From: Sclerodactyla briareus
Taxonomy: Eukaryota > Echinodermata > Holothuroidea > Dendrochirotida > Sclerodactylidae
Length of the DNA stretch: 64,000 nt
Assembly: GCA_026419785.1 (NCBI GenBank)
Contig: JAODTK010005778.1
Location: 291,899-355,898 of the forward strand
Direction: 5' to 3'
In this document: positions 44,880 to 54,293 of the stretch, piece by piece
How the letters are laid out: each line of letters starts with the position of its first letter
How positions within the stretch are numbered: the stretch's first letter is position 1
The notes under the pieces: generated by a model
Databases searched by the model: none
Told to the model about the DNA's origin: nothing
What the model saw: only the letters and a program-made list of their open reading frames with translations
Program-made: the position numbers and the translations under genes

Positions 44880-45345
44880 CGAAAATTGCGCATGACTCGA
44901 GAAGACTGTCGATTAACTCTTACCCCGCGGGCGGGTGGACAGAGTCGTTCGCCTTGTAGCCTCCTGTTGAGCCAACTGCATGACTATTAGTGATGTTTCG
45001 CGCTTATCCTGAAATAAATCAAACATTCTCGCTGCGCTGTCTCTTGTAAATTATACTGAGTGACTCGGGGAGAGACATTCATTCGCATTACTGCTTCATC
45101 ATCGTGTCTCGACCCTCTCACCTACACGCTCACGTTGAAGAAAGCACAACGTCTGGATTCTAAACCGCGACACCGGCCCGTCTGGCTTCAGCGAAAACGG
45201 CTCAAGTGCCCGATAGCCTGCATAAATCTGTGAGTTACCATAATATATCACCACTGATAGTGCAACTAATCAATGCTCCCTGTCGACACATGTACCATTT
45301 TGAGCAACGTTGATCGGGAAGCCCATTTGCTACTTGAGGGAAATT
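44880..45345 (+). repeat. Dispersed repeat R7, copy b
   Basis: Matches copies a and c: GCATGACTCGAGAAGACTGT, CGATTAAC, TCGCTGCGCTGTCTCTTGTA, AATTATACTGAGTGACTC, GGCTCAAGTGCCC, ATAATATATCACCACTGATA, and CCCATTTGCTACTTGAGGGA. It has a 20-40 bp longer middle than copy c. Confidence 0.65.
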
Positions 45346-45590
45346 TCCAACCATAAATAACATTCAGATTTTTTCATCGAACCTATTCAAAGCGTTGCTG
45401 CAAGGGTACACAGACTGGATACTGTACGTTTATTTTCGTAATGCCCCTAATGTGGGGATGGAGTACTCACAGGCAGACGGCAACTCGCGAATAGTCTATC
45501 CCTCGTTTGTCTCTGAGCACTCCAATCCCTTGTGCTTAGCGCCCAGCGAGAAGGCAACACGTATTATTTTTTCAAAGTCGTTGTTTTCAT
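45346..45590. other. Unannotated spacer
   Basis: No feature recognised. Confidence 0.4.
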
Positions 45591-45656
45591 GACTCGACTG
45601 GATTTCGAACCGGGATCTCCCGGGTGGAAGACCGACGCTCTACCTTGGTGCAAGCC
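45591..45656 (-). pseudogene. tRNA pseudogene / tRNA-derived SINE head
   Basis: On the minus strand GGTAGAGCGTCGGTCTTCCA, then CCCGGGAGATCCCGGTTCGA and AATCC, shows a degenerate D-arm/A-box (GGTAGAGCG). It also has a UCUUCCA anticodon-loop-like segment and an excellent B-box, GGTTCGAAATCC. Acceptor-like ends GGCTTG and CGAGTC can pair if two G-U wobbles are allowed. At about 66 nt it is shorter than a tRNA (about 72-75), and the 5' half of the D-stem is missing. The anticodon stem pairs poorly. It is therefore a pseudogene or the head of a tRNA-derived SINE. No intact tRNA is claimed and the anticodon cannot be assigned safely. Confidence 0.55.
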
Positions 45657-46127
45657 CCTCGTAAAAAAAATGTCGGAATCTGGAAAAAAAAAGAATGATA
45701 TTGCACGTGTATCTGTCGAAAATGTTTTATTTCGATGACGATGATGAATGTGATTCGCCATGTTTGCCAACGACGTTTCGGCGCCAAGAAAGTTTTCCTT
45801 CTGAATGTCCGATTGCTATAAAAACTTAATTGATAGAAAATAGAATGAAAAAGAGCCTTTCTTTAAGCGCGTGAAACATGCCCTAACATTTTCACATATC
45901 CACTTACACGCTTTTTTTTTCTTGAAAACATTTTTTTTTTTTTTTCATATTGGAAGATGTTTAGTCCTTCAGAAGCAGTATAGCTCGCCGCACGACTAAT
46001 CTTTATTTCTAAATACAGATGGGACGTACTACAATTCCATATATATAATTTGCCCATTAATTATTACATCGAAGTAAGGTTTGAGGAAGAGGCTGTGGTA
46101 TCGGCGCCGCACTTGTATATACCATGG
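45657..46127. other. Unannotated stretch with T-rich runs
   Basis: Contains T-rich homopolymer stretches near 45912-45945 and no recognisable ORF. Confidence 0.4.
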
Positions 46128-46690
46128 AGCTATTATATTGGAGAGGACATTAGAGCACGTATTGTTTGCCCTGTTCAAAGTACCGTCAGAGAACACAAAC
46201 TCAAAGCGAGGAGGCGCGCCCTATTGCGTATACAACGTGGAACACATTGAGTTTGTTTACTCTCTATTTGCGAATTTCTTCTACCATAGACCCCCCAAAA
46301 TACCTTTTTGCTCATAGTAAGATAGTATATTATAGTACAAGATTCTGCAACATCTTCAGTGAGTGTTACCCTGTTTCAGAAAACGCGGGAATTTCAGACG
46401 ATTTAATTTACGGAAGCACAGAAACAACATAGTTAATTCGGAAATACAAATCGATTGCGTCTGACAGAAACACCATCTAGACACAAAGTATAACATCACG
46501 GAGTGAACTAGAGCTTATTATTGTGAAGCTCGAATTAGAGGAGGCCGTCAAACGGAACATATTCTAATCTTCTGACGAAATGCGAATCATGTAGCCCGAA
46601 TCACATGTCACTATTACACTACTACAAGTGAGGGCGCTGTCGCGGATTAGCAGCCACGTTTCCATATTAGACTTATGTTCTGTATAGGAG
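46128..46690 (+). repeat. Dispersed repeat R4, copy a
   Basis: Collinear with 59385-59960 over roughly 560 bp. Blocks include GAGAGGACATT, TGCCCTGTTCAAAGTACCGT, CTTCAGTGAGTGTTACCCTG, CAAATCGATTGCGTCTGACA, GAAACACCATC, AAGTATAACATCACGGAGTG, TCTAATCTTCTGACGAAA and ACTACAAGTGAGGGCGCTGT. Identity by eye is about 75%. The short overlapping ORFs 46050-46432 are not preserved in copy b. Confidence 0.75.
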
Positions 46691-46847
46691 CTTTAGTACA
46701 GCATTTTCGAGGCTTGGTACATACCTGGCAAATGTTCGTGAGGTAATACTCCACGTAAAATAATTGTGACTGGAAACCAGCATAATATAATAGAATGTCG
46801 CATACTCTCAAATCCACATTGTTAACCTTCTTGATAGTCTAGGGAAA
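46691..46847. other. Spacer between R4a and R7c
   Basis: No feature recognised. Confidence 0.4.
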
Positions 46848-47240
46848 CTCGTCGATTTGCCAGACAGCCAAAAGTGCCCTTATACATTAGGACAAACTGA
46901 AGTCGTTTACATTATCCGATCATGAATAAAACATCATCTTTGCGCGATCTGCCTGTAATTTATGCCTACTTCTAGGGGAATGATGTACCTTCAGCTGCAT
47001 TTTGGTCCACCATGTCCTTACTCCCCTCTCGCCTTTTACTCAGAAAGAAGGCAGGAAATCCGAAAGCTGGAAACTGTAAGACACCGCGCCTTCAGTCTGT
47101 AGTGAAAGGCTCAATTGCCCCGGGTAAACATGAATCTTGACTCACCGCTGATTGTGTACTAGTCCATGGTTCCCTCGTGCCGTCGTCACTTCACTGAGCC
47201 ACATTGGTTCGAAAGCCATTTGCTAATTGAGATTGTCGAG
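46848..47240 (+). repeat. Dispersed repeat R7, copy c
   Basis: Shares GAATAAAACATCATCTTTGC, CTGCCTGTAATTTATGCC, AAAGGCTCAATTGCCCC, CACCGCTGATTGTGTACTAG and AGCCATTTGCTAATTGAG with the other two copies. It is shorter than copies a and b, chiefly before the GAATAAAACATCA block. Confidence 0.65.
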
Positions 47241-47639
47241 ATCTCAGGGGTGACATTTATACTCGATTCTTCGATTAACTTGGGGAAAAACTTTGCATAG
47301 GCATGATGAGTTCACCGAGAGCCATGAAAATGTGATAATGGCAGGGGGACGGAGATAGAACCCTCTTTGTTCAACAGTAGAAACCTCTAGATTTGTTGGA
47401 GTATGTTAGTCATGTAACTATACTTTATTTGCTCACTCCCTCTTTAATAAATTATGGGAACGAAACCAACATTTCGAATGTCATCATCTGAGTGCACCAA
47501 TAAGGCACTATTGGCTATTGCATGGTTCCCATTGTGACGTAACGTGGGAGGGGTGAAGAAGTAAGAATGTAAACGTGTATTTGTCGATAACTTGCAAACA
47601 TACGAAGTATGAATGAATCTAAAACAAAACCTGCACAAA
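47241..47639. other. Unannotated stretch
   Basis: No ORF or repeat partner recognised. Confidence 0.4.
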
Positions 47640-49330
47640 GTGTTCACAAGATATGAAAACTAGAGCACCACATGGTGCTGTAGTTCAAACACCGCACAAA
47701 TGTACCAAGAAAAATGTACAAGTTAGGGGGAAAATACGAGGGTGTCGAGGTCTTTTGTTGCACTTGAGACCGATGATGACGTCATCGTGGAGGGGCGGCT
47801 TTGTTTTGCTGAGGAATGCTTTGAATGATGAATGATCATAGAGAGGCATGAAAAAAGGCAATTTCACACAGGGGCCATTTGCCCCTTTAAGGACTTCACT
47901 GGTAGAGTGTCACAAAGGTCGATGCACTTGGGGTCCTAGTTTGTTCAACATCCGTCAAAGAATTACTGTTTTCCTTAATTTCATCAGATGTTACTGTTTT
48001 AATTCTAACTGCACTATATGATAGTTCATCTAAAATTGCAAACAAGCTGAAAAGAGACACCTCCAAAGGAACACTTTGACACAGTTTCAAAAACAATCTA
48101 CTGTACGTGGCAGAAAAAAAAAAAACCATTTGAACTGTCACATAATGGCCTATAGTGCCTCTCCAAAAACCTTCAACATTGACCTTCCAAGGTCAACATG
48201 TTCATAGGTCAATGAACATTGTGCCAAGTTCGATCAACACTACATCAAAGATGAAGTCTGGGGACAAAAGAAAGTCCACACAGTGGCCTATTGTTGCCCT
48301 GCTCAGTGGAACCTTGAATTTGACCTTCACAGGGTTAAAGATGTCTACTGAAGGTCAATGAACCTTGGGCCAATATTTGGTCAGCATCCTCGAGAGTGAA
48401 TGTTTAGGGCCATCAGTAATGCGCTTTTCAACAGATGCTATGGTTGAGACTCGCAAAGGACTATATGAGTTTACATTAAAAATCTTGTTGAAACAAGCCG
48501 AATGGAGCACAACCCAAGGAACAGTAGACGCCCGTTAGTTCCAAGACAATTCAATGTACTGTGTATAACAGGAAACCTTTTTTGAAATTTTAAACCTAAT
48601 GGCCCATATTGCCCCTTCGCTAACCTTGGACCTCGACTGGACTTCACAAGTCCAAAACTGGCCCATGGGTCAACAAAAAACATTGTGTCCAAGTTTGGTT
48701 GCCATCGTCACAGAATTGACGTTTGGGGGCCAAAAAGGCAATTGTGACACAAGGAATAGATAGATAGATCGGACATAGGAACAGAAAATTTTGAACAGCC
48801 TGAGGGGCACGGCTGTTAATAGACCGGTCATTATGACTGCCTGTCAGCACTGTGCACAAAATTTGTAAGAGGAGAAGCATTTTGCGGAATTCAACATGAT
48901 GGGGCCCAGGGACACTCTGGGTCTTGGGTCCTAGAATCCTGGCACCCGGAAAGTACGCATTTGGACCATCATTATGAATACACATCAGCACTGGCTACGA
49001 AACTTGTAGGAGATACAAGATGTTGCAATAGTTCATATAATGGCATAGGGCCCAAACTGGGAGCTGGGCCAAAATGCCGACATATCCAATAGCTCTATAC
49101 CCAGGACCGTTACATTAACGTTGAAGAGAAAATCAATTGAAGCTTGTGAGGGGGGATGCAGTTCAAGTACCCCATTGTGTCAAATTCCGAAATTCAGGAC
49201 CAAGTGGGGACATGGACCATTTAAAAAATTCATGAACACCCGAAGGTACGGCCATTAAACCAACATTGTTATGATATCGATGCACTTGTGACATGTTCTA
49301 TGGGGACAATTAGTTCCGGTTTTCTGTTAT
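47640..49330 (+). repeat. Degenerate repeat region with units of about 135 bp
   Basis: A first type starts GGCCTATAGTGCC (48147), GGCCTATTGTTGCC (48281) and GGCCCATATTGCCCC (48602). Each is followed by a CTTGAA/CTTGGACCT-tGACCTTC-AAGGTCAA block, then a GGTCAATGAAC and TGTGCCAAGTT/TTGTGTCCAAGTTTGG block. The first two are 134 bp apart. A second type, with AAATTTGTAAGAGGAGAAGC and AACTTGTAGGAGATACAAGA followed by a GGGCCCA-G-GCTGGG block, recurs at about 137-bp spacing near 48855, 48998 and possibly 49143. Such GGTCAA-rich units are typical of old dispersed repeats in marine invertebrate genomes (recollection). Small ORFs across it, such as the minus-strand 115-codon frame at 48644-48991, are not genes. 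Confidence 0.6.
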
Positions 49331-50907
49331 CAAGACGCAAACTAGCAGCATTCATGCGTTGTGCCTGCCCCCCATCCGCTGTGACGTCCATAACTAGATT
49401 CCAGAATAACTCGACATAGCAGCATGCTACAATTCCAAATATAGTGTGTGATTGTATATGTCATCTTTTCGCATGGGCTGGAACCAACGGTTCCATGACT
49501 ACTGCACTTTCTTTTTCTTTCTGTTATACGTATAACAGAGTTATGTCACTAAACTGTTTCAAAAACGCGATAGGCGGTGTGATTTATCATGGCGCATCAT
49601 ATACCGTTAACAATTTAAACACATCCGATTTTTGTTACCTACAGGTACGAACTACGTGAAATAATTATAAAATCGTGTCGGTGCATGCAATAAATGCGCT
49701 GTTGGGGATATTACCAGTACCCCTGAACAGGCCGTTTTTCGACAAGCACGCAAGGCGAAGATGATGCTTTTGAAGCACAGGCTGTACTTTCTCACAGGGT
49801 CTTCAAAGGTCCCTAATTATCACCTGATTAGGGTTAGACTACAGGAGAGTAAGGGGAGTGTTGAAGAGATATTACTTGCATATGCTATTGTTCACAAATT
49901 GTGCAACGGCGTTTGATTTTTGGGATTGTTCATTCTACCGTTCATAGTCTATTTCGAACAACAAAACTTGTACAACAAGCTGTAGGGGGCCTCGACGCAG
50001 GAGAGGCCAGACCGTGTAAACTGAATCGCTTTTGTAGGAACGTTGTGAAAATGGTCCCACAACCGTCAACAGCTCACGAGCAGCGTATAGCTAGCACTTC
50101 TAGCGATAGAGTCTTATGAGCTGAGGAACTCGGACCCATGTACACTAATCCCTATCTGCCAGGAAGAACGGTGGCATCGGACTATATAGAGATGGTGTTG
50201 TAGACCTTGTTGTCGAGCATCAAAAGAAGTTCGGTGATATGACGGAAAGGTTAACAGGACCCTAAGGTTGAAGTTTGGACGAAGATTCTACCAAGATAAG
50301 ACAGATGAAGGGAGATTACACGGAGAAAGCATAACAGTTATCAGCGAAATCATGGCTGAGGCTGAATAACTAATTATCAACCGCAAGTTCAGTATTCTGC
50401 GATGGGAATGGGTTGTCGATGTAAACGTGCGGTTATTCTGTTGTTGCATTGAATGAAAATAACGTCAACATAAAAATAAATCCAATAAAAGAGGCAGCCA
50501 GCGCCTTACTTCCATTCTTCAGCAGGTCCGTCTTGATGATTGGTTGTTTCTTGACACGTGAGTACCGCTAAGGTCGATATTGGGTGGTTGCTGGCAGTCC
50601 CTGCTGTATTCCAGACGCTCCGCCTCGGCATTGGTTAAACGACCCTAATGAAAGCCAGCATTAAGCCTTCACATGGAACAGCGACAGTGGAAGCTAAGAG
50701 GTAAAATTGAATTGAGAAAATTTATACCATCGAATGGACTTATCTCCTCCGAAGGACGCACGCCTCTGGAAAATTACTCGAAATGATAACAACCTGTAGT
50801 TAGGTTTTATGTTTATTTGATTCTAGGGTTAAGGAAGCCAAGTAAGGCCCATCAATTCAAGGAACCATGCTGCGCTGATCGTGAATGCGCACTGGCGATA
50901 ACGCGAT
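49331..50907. other. Unannotated stretch
   Basis: A stop-to-stop plus frame at 49671-49916 (81 codons) reads like protein but cannot be assigned. Nothing else was recognised. Confidence 0.4.
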
Positions 50908-51053
50908 TCGAAAAAAAAAAAATGTTAGGGCTCAAATACCACTTGAAATTTGTTTTACCCATCTGGGTGAACATTTACTCAAATTGGGTAAAGGATTAGT
51001 CAGAGTGGCGTTGTGAAACAATCTGTTGGTATTGTACCCAACATTTTTAGTGT
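50908..51053. mobile_element. MITE-C, copy 2 (TGGGTAA type), about 146 bp
   Basis: The left end, within an A-run, AAAAATGTTAGGGCTCAAAT, then ACCACTTG, pairs with the inverted right end CACACTAAAAATGTTGGGTA, then CAATACCAA. The interior TTGTTTTACCCATCTGGGTG, TTTACTCAAATTGGGTAAA aligns with the nested copy at 25769-25905. The internal TTACCCA/TGGGTAA words are themselves inverted, so the whole element is strongly self-complementary. Confidence 0.65.
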
Positions 51054-52542
51054 GTGGGGCTCAAATGATATCGAGCAGGGGTTTTTAGGTAGCCATCCCA
51101 AACTGACTCCCGGGATTGCAATTTCACGTCGCCTCCGAAAGGACTATCAGTGCAACTCGACAACTTTCTGGGAACCCGGGGAGCAGACGATTCAAGTTTA
51201 AATGACTGTTCACACCCGACTGACGAGACTTATTGCCAAATAACCCGGCCGTAATAGATCCCATAACCCCCAGAAAAGTCCAAGCATCAATGCGAAACTA
51301 TGGATGAAGACCAAGACCACTCGCCATGATAGTACAGCCACCAAGGGTGAAACGTCCGTCGACTGCTGGAATTCGAACCTTAAAAGAACAGCGCCACCAA
51401 TTTTCGAATGGATATGTCAGTGCTGTTTCTCTTCACAATTGTCGGCGATGGGAGGATAAGTTGGGTCGTTTGGGCAGATTCCTCCAAAAGCACCATTTTT
51501 TGCTCAGATGTCAATAATACCTTAGAATTTGATTTTGACGGGCGACAAGAAAGATCAATTTTAGCTGCTCTATTGAGTGTGAATAAACAATATTATTGAG
51601 GAATTTTAATTGATCGTTGTTGAGATTTCCCCCGCATTCCGAATGTCTAGAGAATTACAAATAACATTCCATGGGGTTTGGAGTCCTAACAAAATGCTAG
51701 AGAGGGTCATGGATGTTACACCGTGTTGAAGAAATGTACAATATTGAACAAGTTGAACGATGAAACTATGTCCGCTTCCGGAAAGATTAACCAAAGTTGA
51801 AAAGGCGAAATCCAACACCATAGGCCTGTTTCGGTTATTAAATGAGCGATATTATGGATGCCATGCACTGTATCGCTAAATTAATAAATTAATAGTATTG
51901 AACAAAATAACACCATCAATGGAAATAAAACTCAAACCAAATTCGCCGGAAATGCCAACAAATATGGGGTGAAAGGGGGTCCAGAAATAAAATAATAGCA
52001 CACACTTTTGAGTTGTAATGGCTACGGTAGCCGTATGGCATCTAAAAACAACCGCCATTTAAAGACGGCTCATCGTCTTGCCAGACTCAGCGAATTATGG
52101 ATGGTGATGTCAATGAAACACGTAGAATCGCCACACGAAGTAGGAGAACTCATTTAAACATTGACATGTGACGGAAATTACACCGTATCAGCTTATCTTC
52201 ATTGTGAGTCATGCGTGTCGCCGTCGCTTTGCCGCCAGTTGCTAACATGCCGACAGTAACTGGTAAGCAATCGACTATTTGCTGACGGTTGAACCTTTGA
52301 CATTGTAGCATGCCTCCTAGTTTCGAGCTGTTGTTAATTCCTTCTCGTCCACCAGAAACCACAGATGCCTATCTGATTCCTGACAGATATTTGATCAAAC
52401 CCCAGCTGATCCTGCATATTTAAAACAAATAAGCAATAACTGGACCCCATTAATTTGAGGTGGTTCCTTTTTCGATTCTCAACGTTTGTTTTATTCTCCC
52501 CGATGATTTGAGTTACATTAGTACTGTAGTTTTTACGGAAAA
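51054..52542. other. Unannotated stretch
   Basis: Short ORFs only; no repeat partner recognised. Confidence 0.4.
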
Positions 52543-52938
52543 ATGGACATGGGAAAATATCATGACCTGAATGAATACAATTCAGTGCTGGAAAGTGACG
52601 ACTCGGTTACACCCCCAGTGGACACAACTCCCTTTGCCCCGACAGGCCGCAAACGATATATTAAGAAAGCACGCGGTGGAAAACTAACATGGTCGCGTAA
52701 TCTAGGTCTCAGACGGCGTTCTCGGCGCTATCAGCTATTGCTATTATATAGAATCCGGTGGCAACACCCTTGGATACTTAAGGGAAGACAAATTGTCCGC
52801 TTGATTGTCATGATGGGCGCATTGCGCATCGAAGACAAAATACAGTTAATGCCTAGGAAAGTACTTCGCCAATTTGCTTGGATGACATTCTCTCCCGCAG
52901 CCCGGTTGCAGATATCTATTGACTCGCTAATGTTGTGA
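52543..52938 (+). CDS. Hypothetical ORF or exon with basic cluster (131 codons)
   Basis: The first 50 or so residues look like real protein: an acidic start (MDMGKYHDLNEYNSVLESDD), a proline/threonine linker and a basic GRKRYIKKARGGKL cluster (about residues 36-49) that could act as a nuclear signal. From about residue 52 the composition becomes arginine/leucine-rich and unlike the start, so the true coding segment may end near 52690 by a splice site or frameshift. I do not recognise the family. It lies 1.0 kb upstream of the Ulp1-like fragment on the same strand, so both could be exons or remnants of one gene or element; that is inference. No promoter was identified. Confidence 0.3.
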   Translation: MDMGKYHDLNEYNSVLESDDSVTPPVDTTPFAPTGRKRYIKKARGGKLTWSRNLGLRRRSRRYQLLLLYRIRWQHPWILKGRQIVRLIVMMGALRIEDKIQLMPRKVLRQFAWMTFSPAARLQISIDSLML

Positions 52939-53936
52939 AATAGCCCCTCTATTTCCACCACATTAACAATTTACCTGAATCTCAAATATGGATGGTCCTT
53001 CATGCTGGTGTGTCCTCAGCTCTGTTGTACCTTCTCTCCGTCTCTGTTCATCTGTCCGTCACATCGTTCATGTACTAACGTTGCAAGTTCTCACTGAAAT
53101 AATTTCGCGCACAGTGTATGCTAATTAGATGAGCCTAATTTGCCTAAATTCCGGTACTCTAATCCTCAGCATTGCTGGATCGGTCCTGGTCTGTTTGAGA
53201 TAACCTTCATACGAATAGGTTGCAAAGTATGCCGGATCACCAGAGGGATTACCAGGCTATTGCATGGTTTATGCTATCCTAAACACATTGAGTGGGTCAC
53301 ATTTCGTGGTCAACAAAGTCAGCAAAGGTCAAATTATCAAAATTCCTGGAAAGTATTTGCGCGCATGCAGCTCTATATTTTACGATTGCGCTTTTTCCAT
53401 TTTTCTGGAATTACTAATGACGAACCAATGTCGCAATTATGTAAGCCAATAATTATCCTATAGCAGGCTTGGCTATATGAACCGTTATATTACATATATC
53501 TGTTGCACTCCTCCCGTTTATCAATTACCCTGCCACGTCAGCAACTTGGCTATTTATTTGGAAGGCTCTAGGCTGAAACCAAAACGATTAGGTACGTTTG
53601 ATATCACCCACTCTCTCCGTTTGTGCTCCACCCCCCCCCCCCCCCTGTAAACAGTAGCGAAATAAAAAGCTAAGAAGCTTTCTAATCCTGATGCATTCTC
53701 ACAGGAAAGCTCAGGCGCATTGTTGTTGACTAGTGGTTTGCCTTGCAGTAATGACTGACAATTCCCACCAATACTGGATTGTGAAGTGACCGCGCTGACG
53801 ACTGATGTCAGTATCCGACCTGCGCGCCGCGCGGTTTCGGCATTGTTATGCGTCGTTGCAAGAGGGATACTGTGAATAACTCTTCGAAACGGAGCTGTAC
53901 TACTGAGACAAATCAACACAATGTAAGTATATCAAC
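52939..53936. other. Region between the two protein-like segments
   Basis: Contains a C15 run (53631-53645) and GGTCAA-type words near 53320-53340 reminiscent of the 48-kb repeats. The ORF at 53140-53463 has no recognisable domain. The GTAAGTAT at 53923-53930 fits a 5' splice-site consensus. Confidence 0.35.
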
Positions 53937-54293
53937 ATGTATTTGCGTTTATTACTCGCTTATCCCTCTCTGCACTTGCCCTGGTATTCCTTCTACACGC
54001 CCCTGTTATCACATGTCAAAGAGCTTGCCGTCCATGCTCAGAAATTCCTCTGGCTTCTCCCCCGCACCGCAAAACTTGCACCGTCTAGTAATTGTTATTC
54101 ACAGCAGGATGGCTATTCCTGCGGGGTCAATCCAGAAAAGTATATATGGAACGATAATGATAGTCTGTGGCCTCCGGAATCCGTTGAGTCGGAACACCTA
54201 AACCGACTGTGTGTTTGGAGGACAACTATACAAACGCTAATTTATATCCAGTACAATAAAAAGCTAAGGCTGAAACTAAAAAGTTTGAGTTAA
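53937..54293 (+). pseudogene. Ulp1/C48-type cysteine protease fragment
   Basis: This 118-residue plus-strand frame contains SQQDGYSCGV at about residues 55-64. This is the catalytic-cysteine motif of Ulp1/SENP (peptidase family C48), where a conserved Q sits five or six residues before the Cys of [N/D]GxxCG. A following NDNDSLWPPESVESEHLNRL, then CVWRTTI segment (about residues 72-98), fits the C-terminal helix region after the cysteine. The His (HW) and Asp parts of the triad are not seen upstream in this frame, so it is a partial domain or a terminal exon. TTATTCACAG at 54095-54104 followed by CAGGATGG is a good 3' splice acceptor, so coding may begin at about 54105. Such domains occur in cellular SUMO proteases and in several DNA transposons. 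The setting favours an element remnant. Confidence 0.5.

Noticed and set aside
48757-48772. GATA microsatellite
   Set aside because: Only about four imperfect units (ATAGATAGATAGAT); too short to annotate separately from the surrounding degenerate repeat.
48644-48991. 115-codon minus-strand ORF
   Set aside because: It lies inside degenerate repeats with units of about 135 bp, so it is a by-product of the repeat.
49671-49916. Stop-to-stop frame ending LLAYAIVHKLCN as a PIF/Harbinger transposase C-terminus
   Set aside because: Only the IVHKLCN-like end resembles the LHN-C motif; the catalytic DDE parts and the usual preceding FGxxKxR block are not convincing. A profile search would be needed.
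53554-53919. 121-codon minus-strand ORF
   Set aside because: It includes glycines translated from the C15 tract, has no recognisable domain, and lies antisense just upstream of the Ulp1-like fragment.
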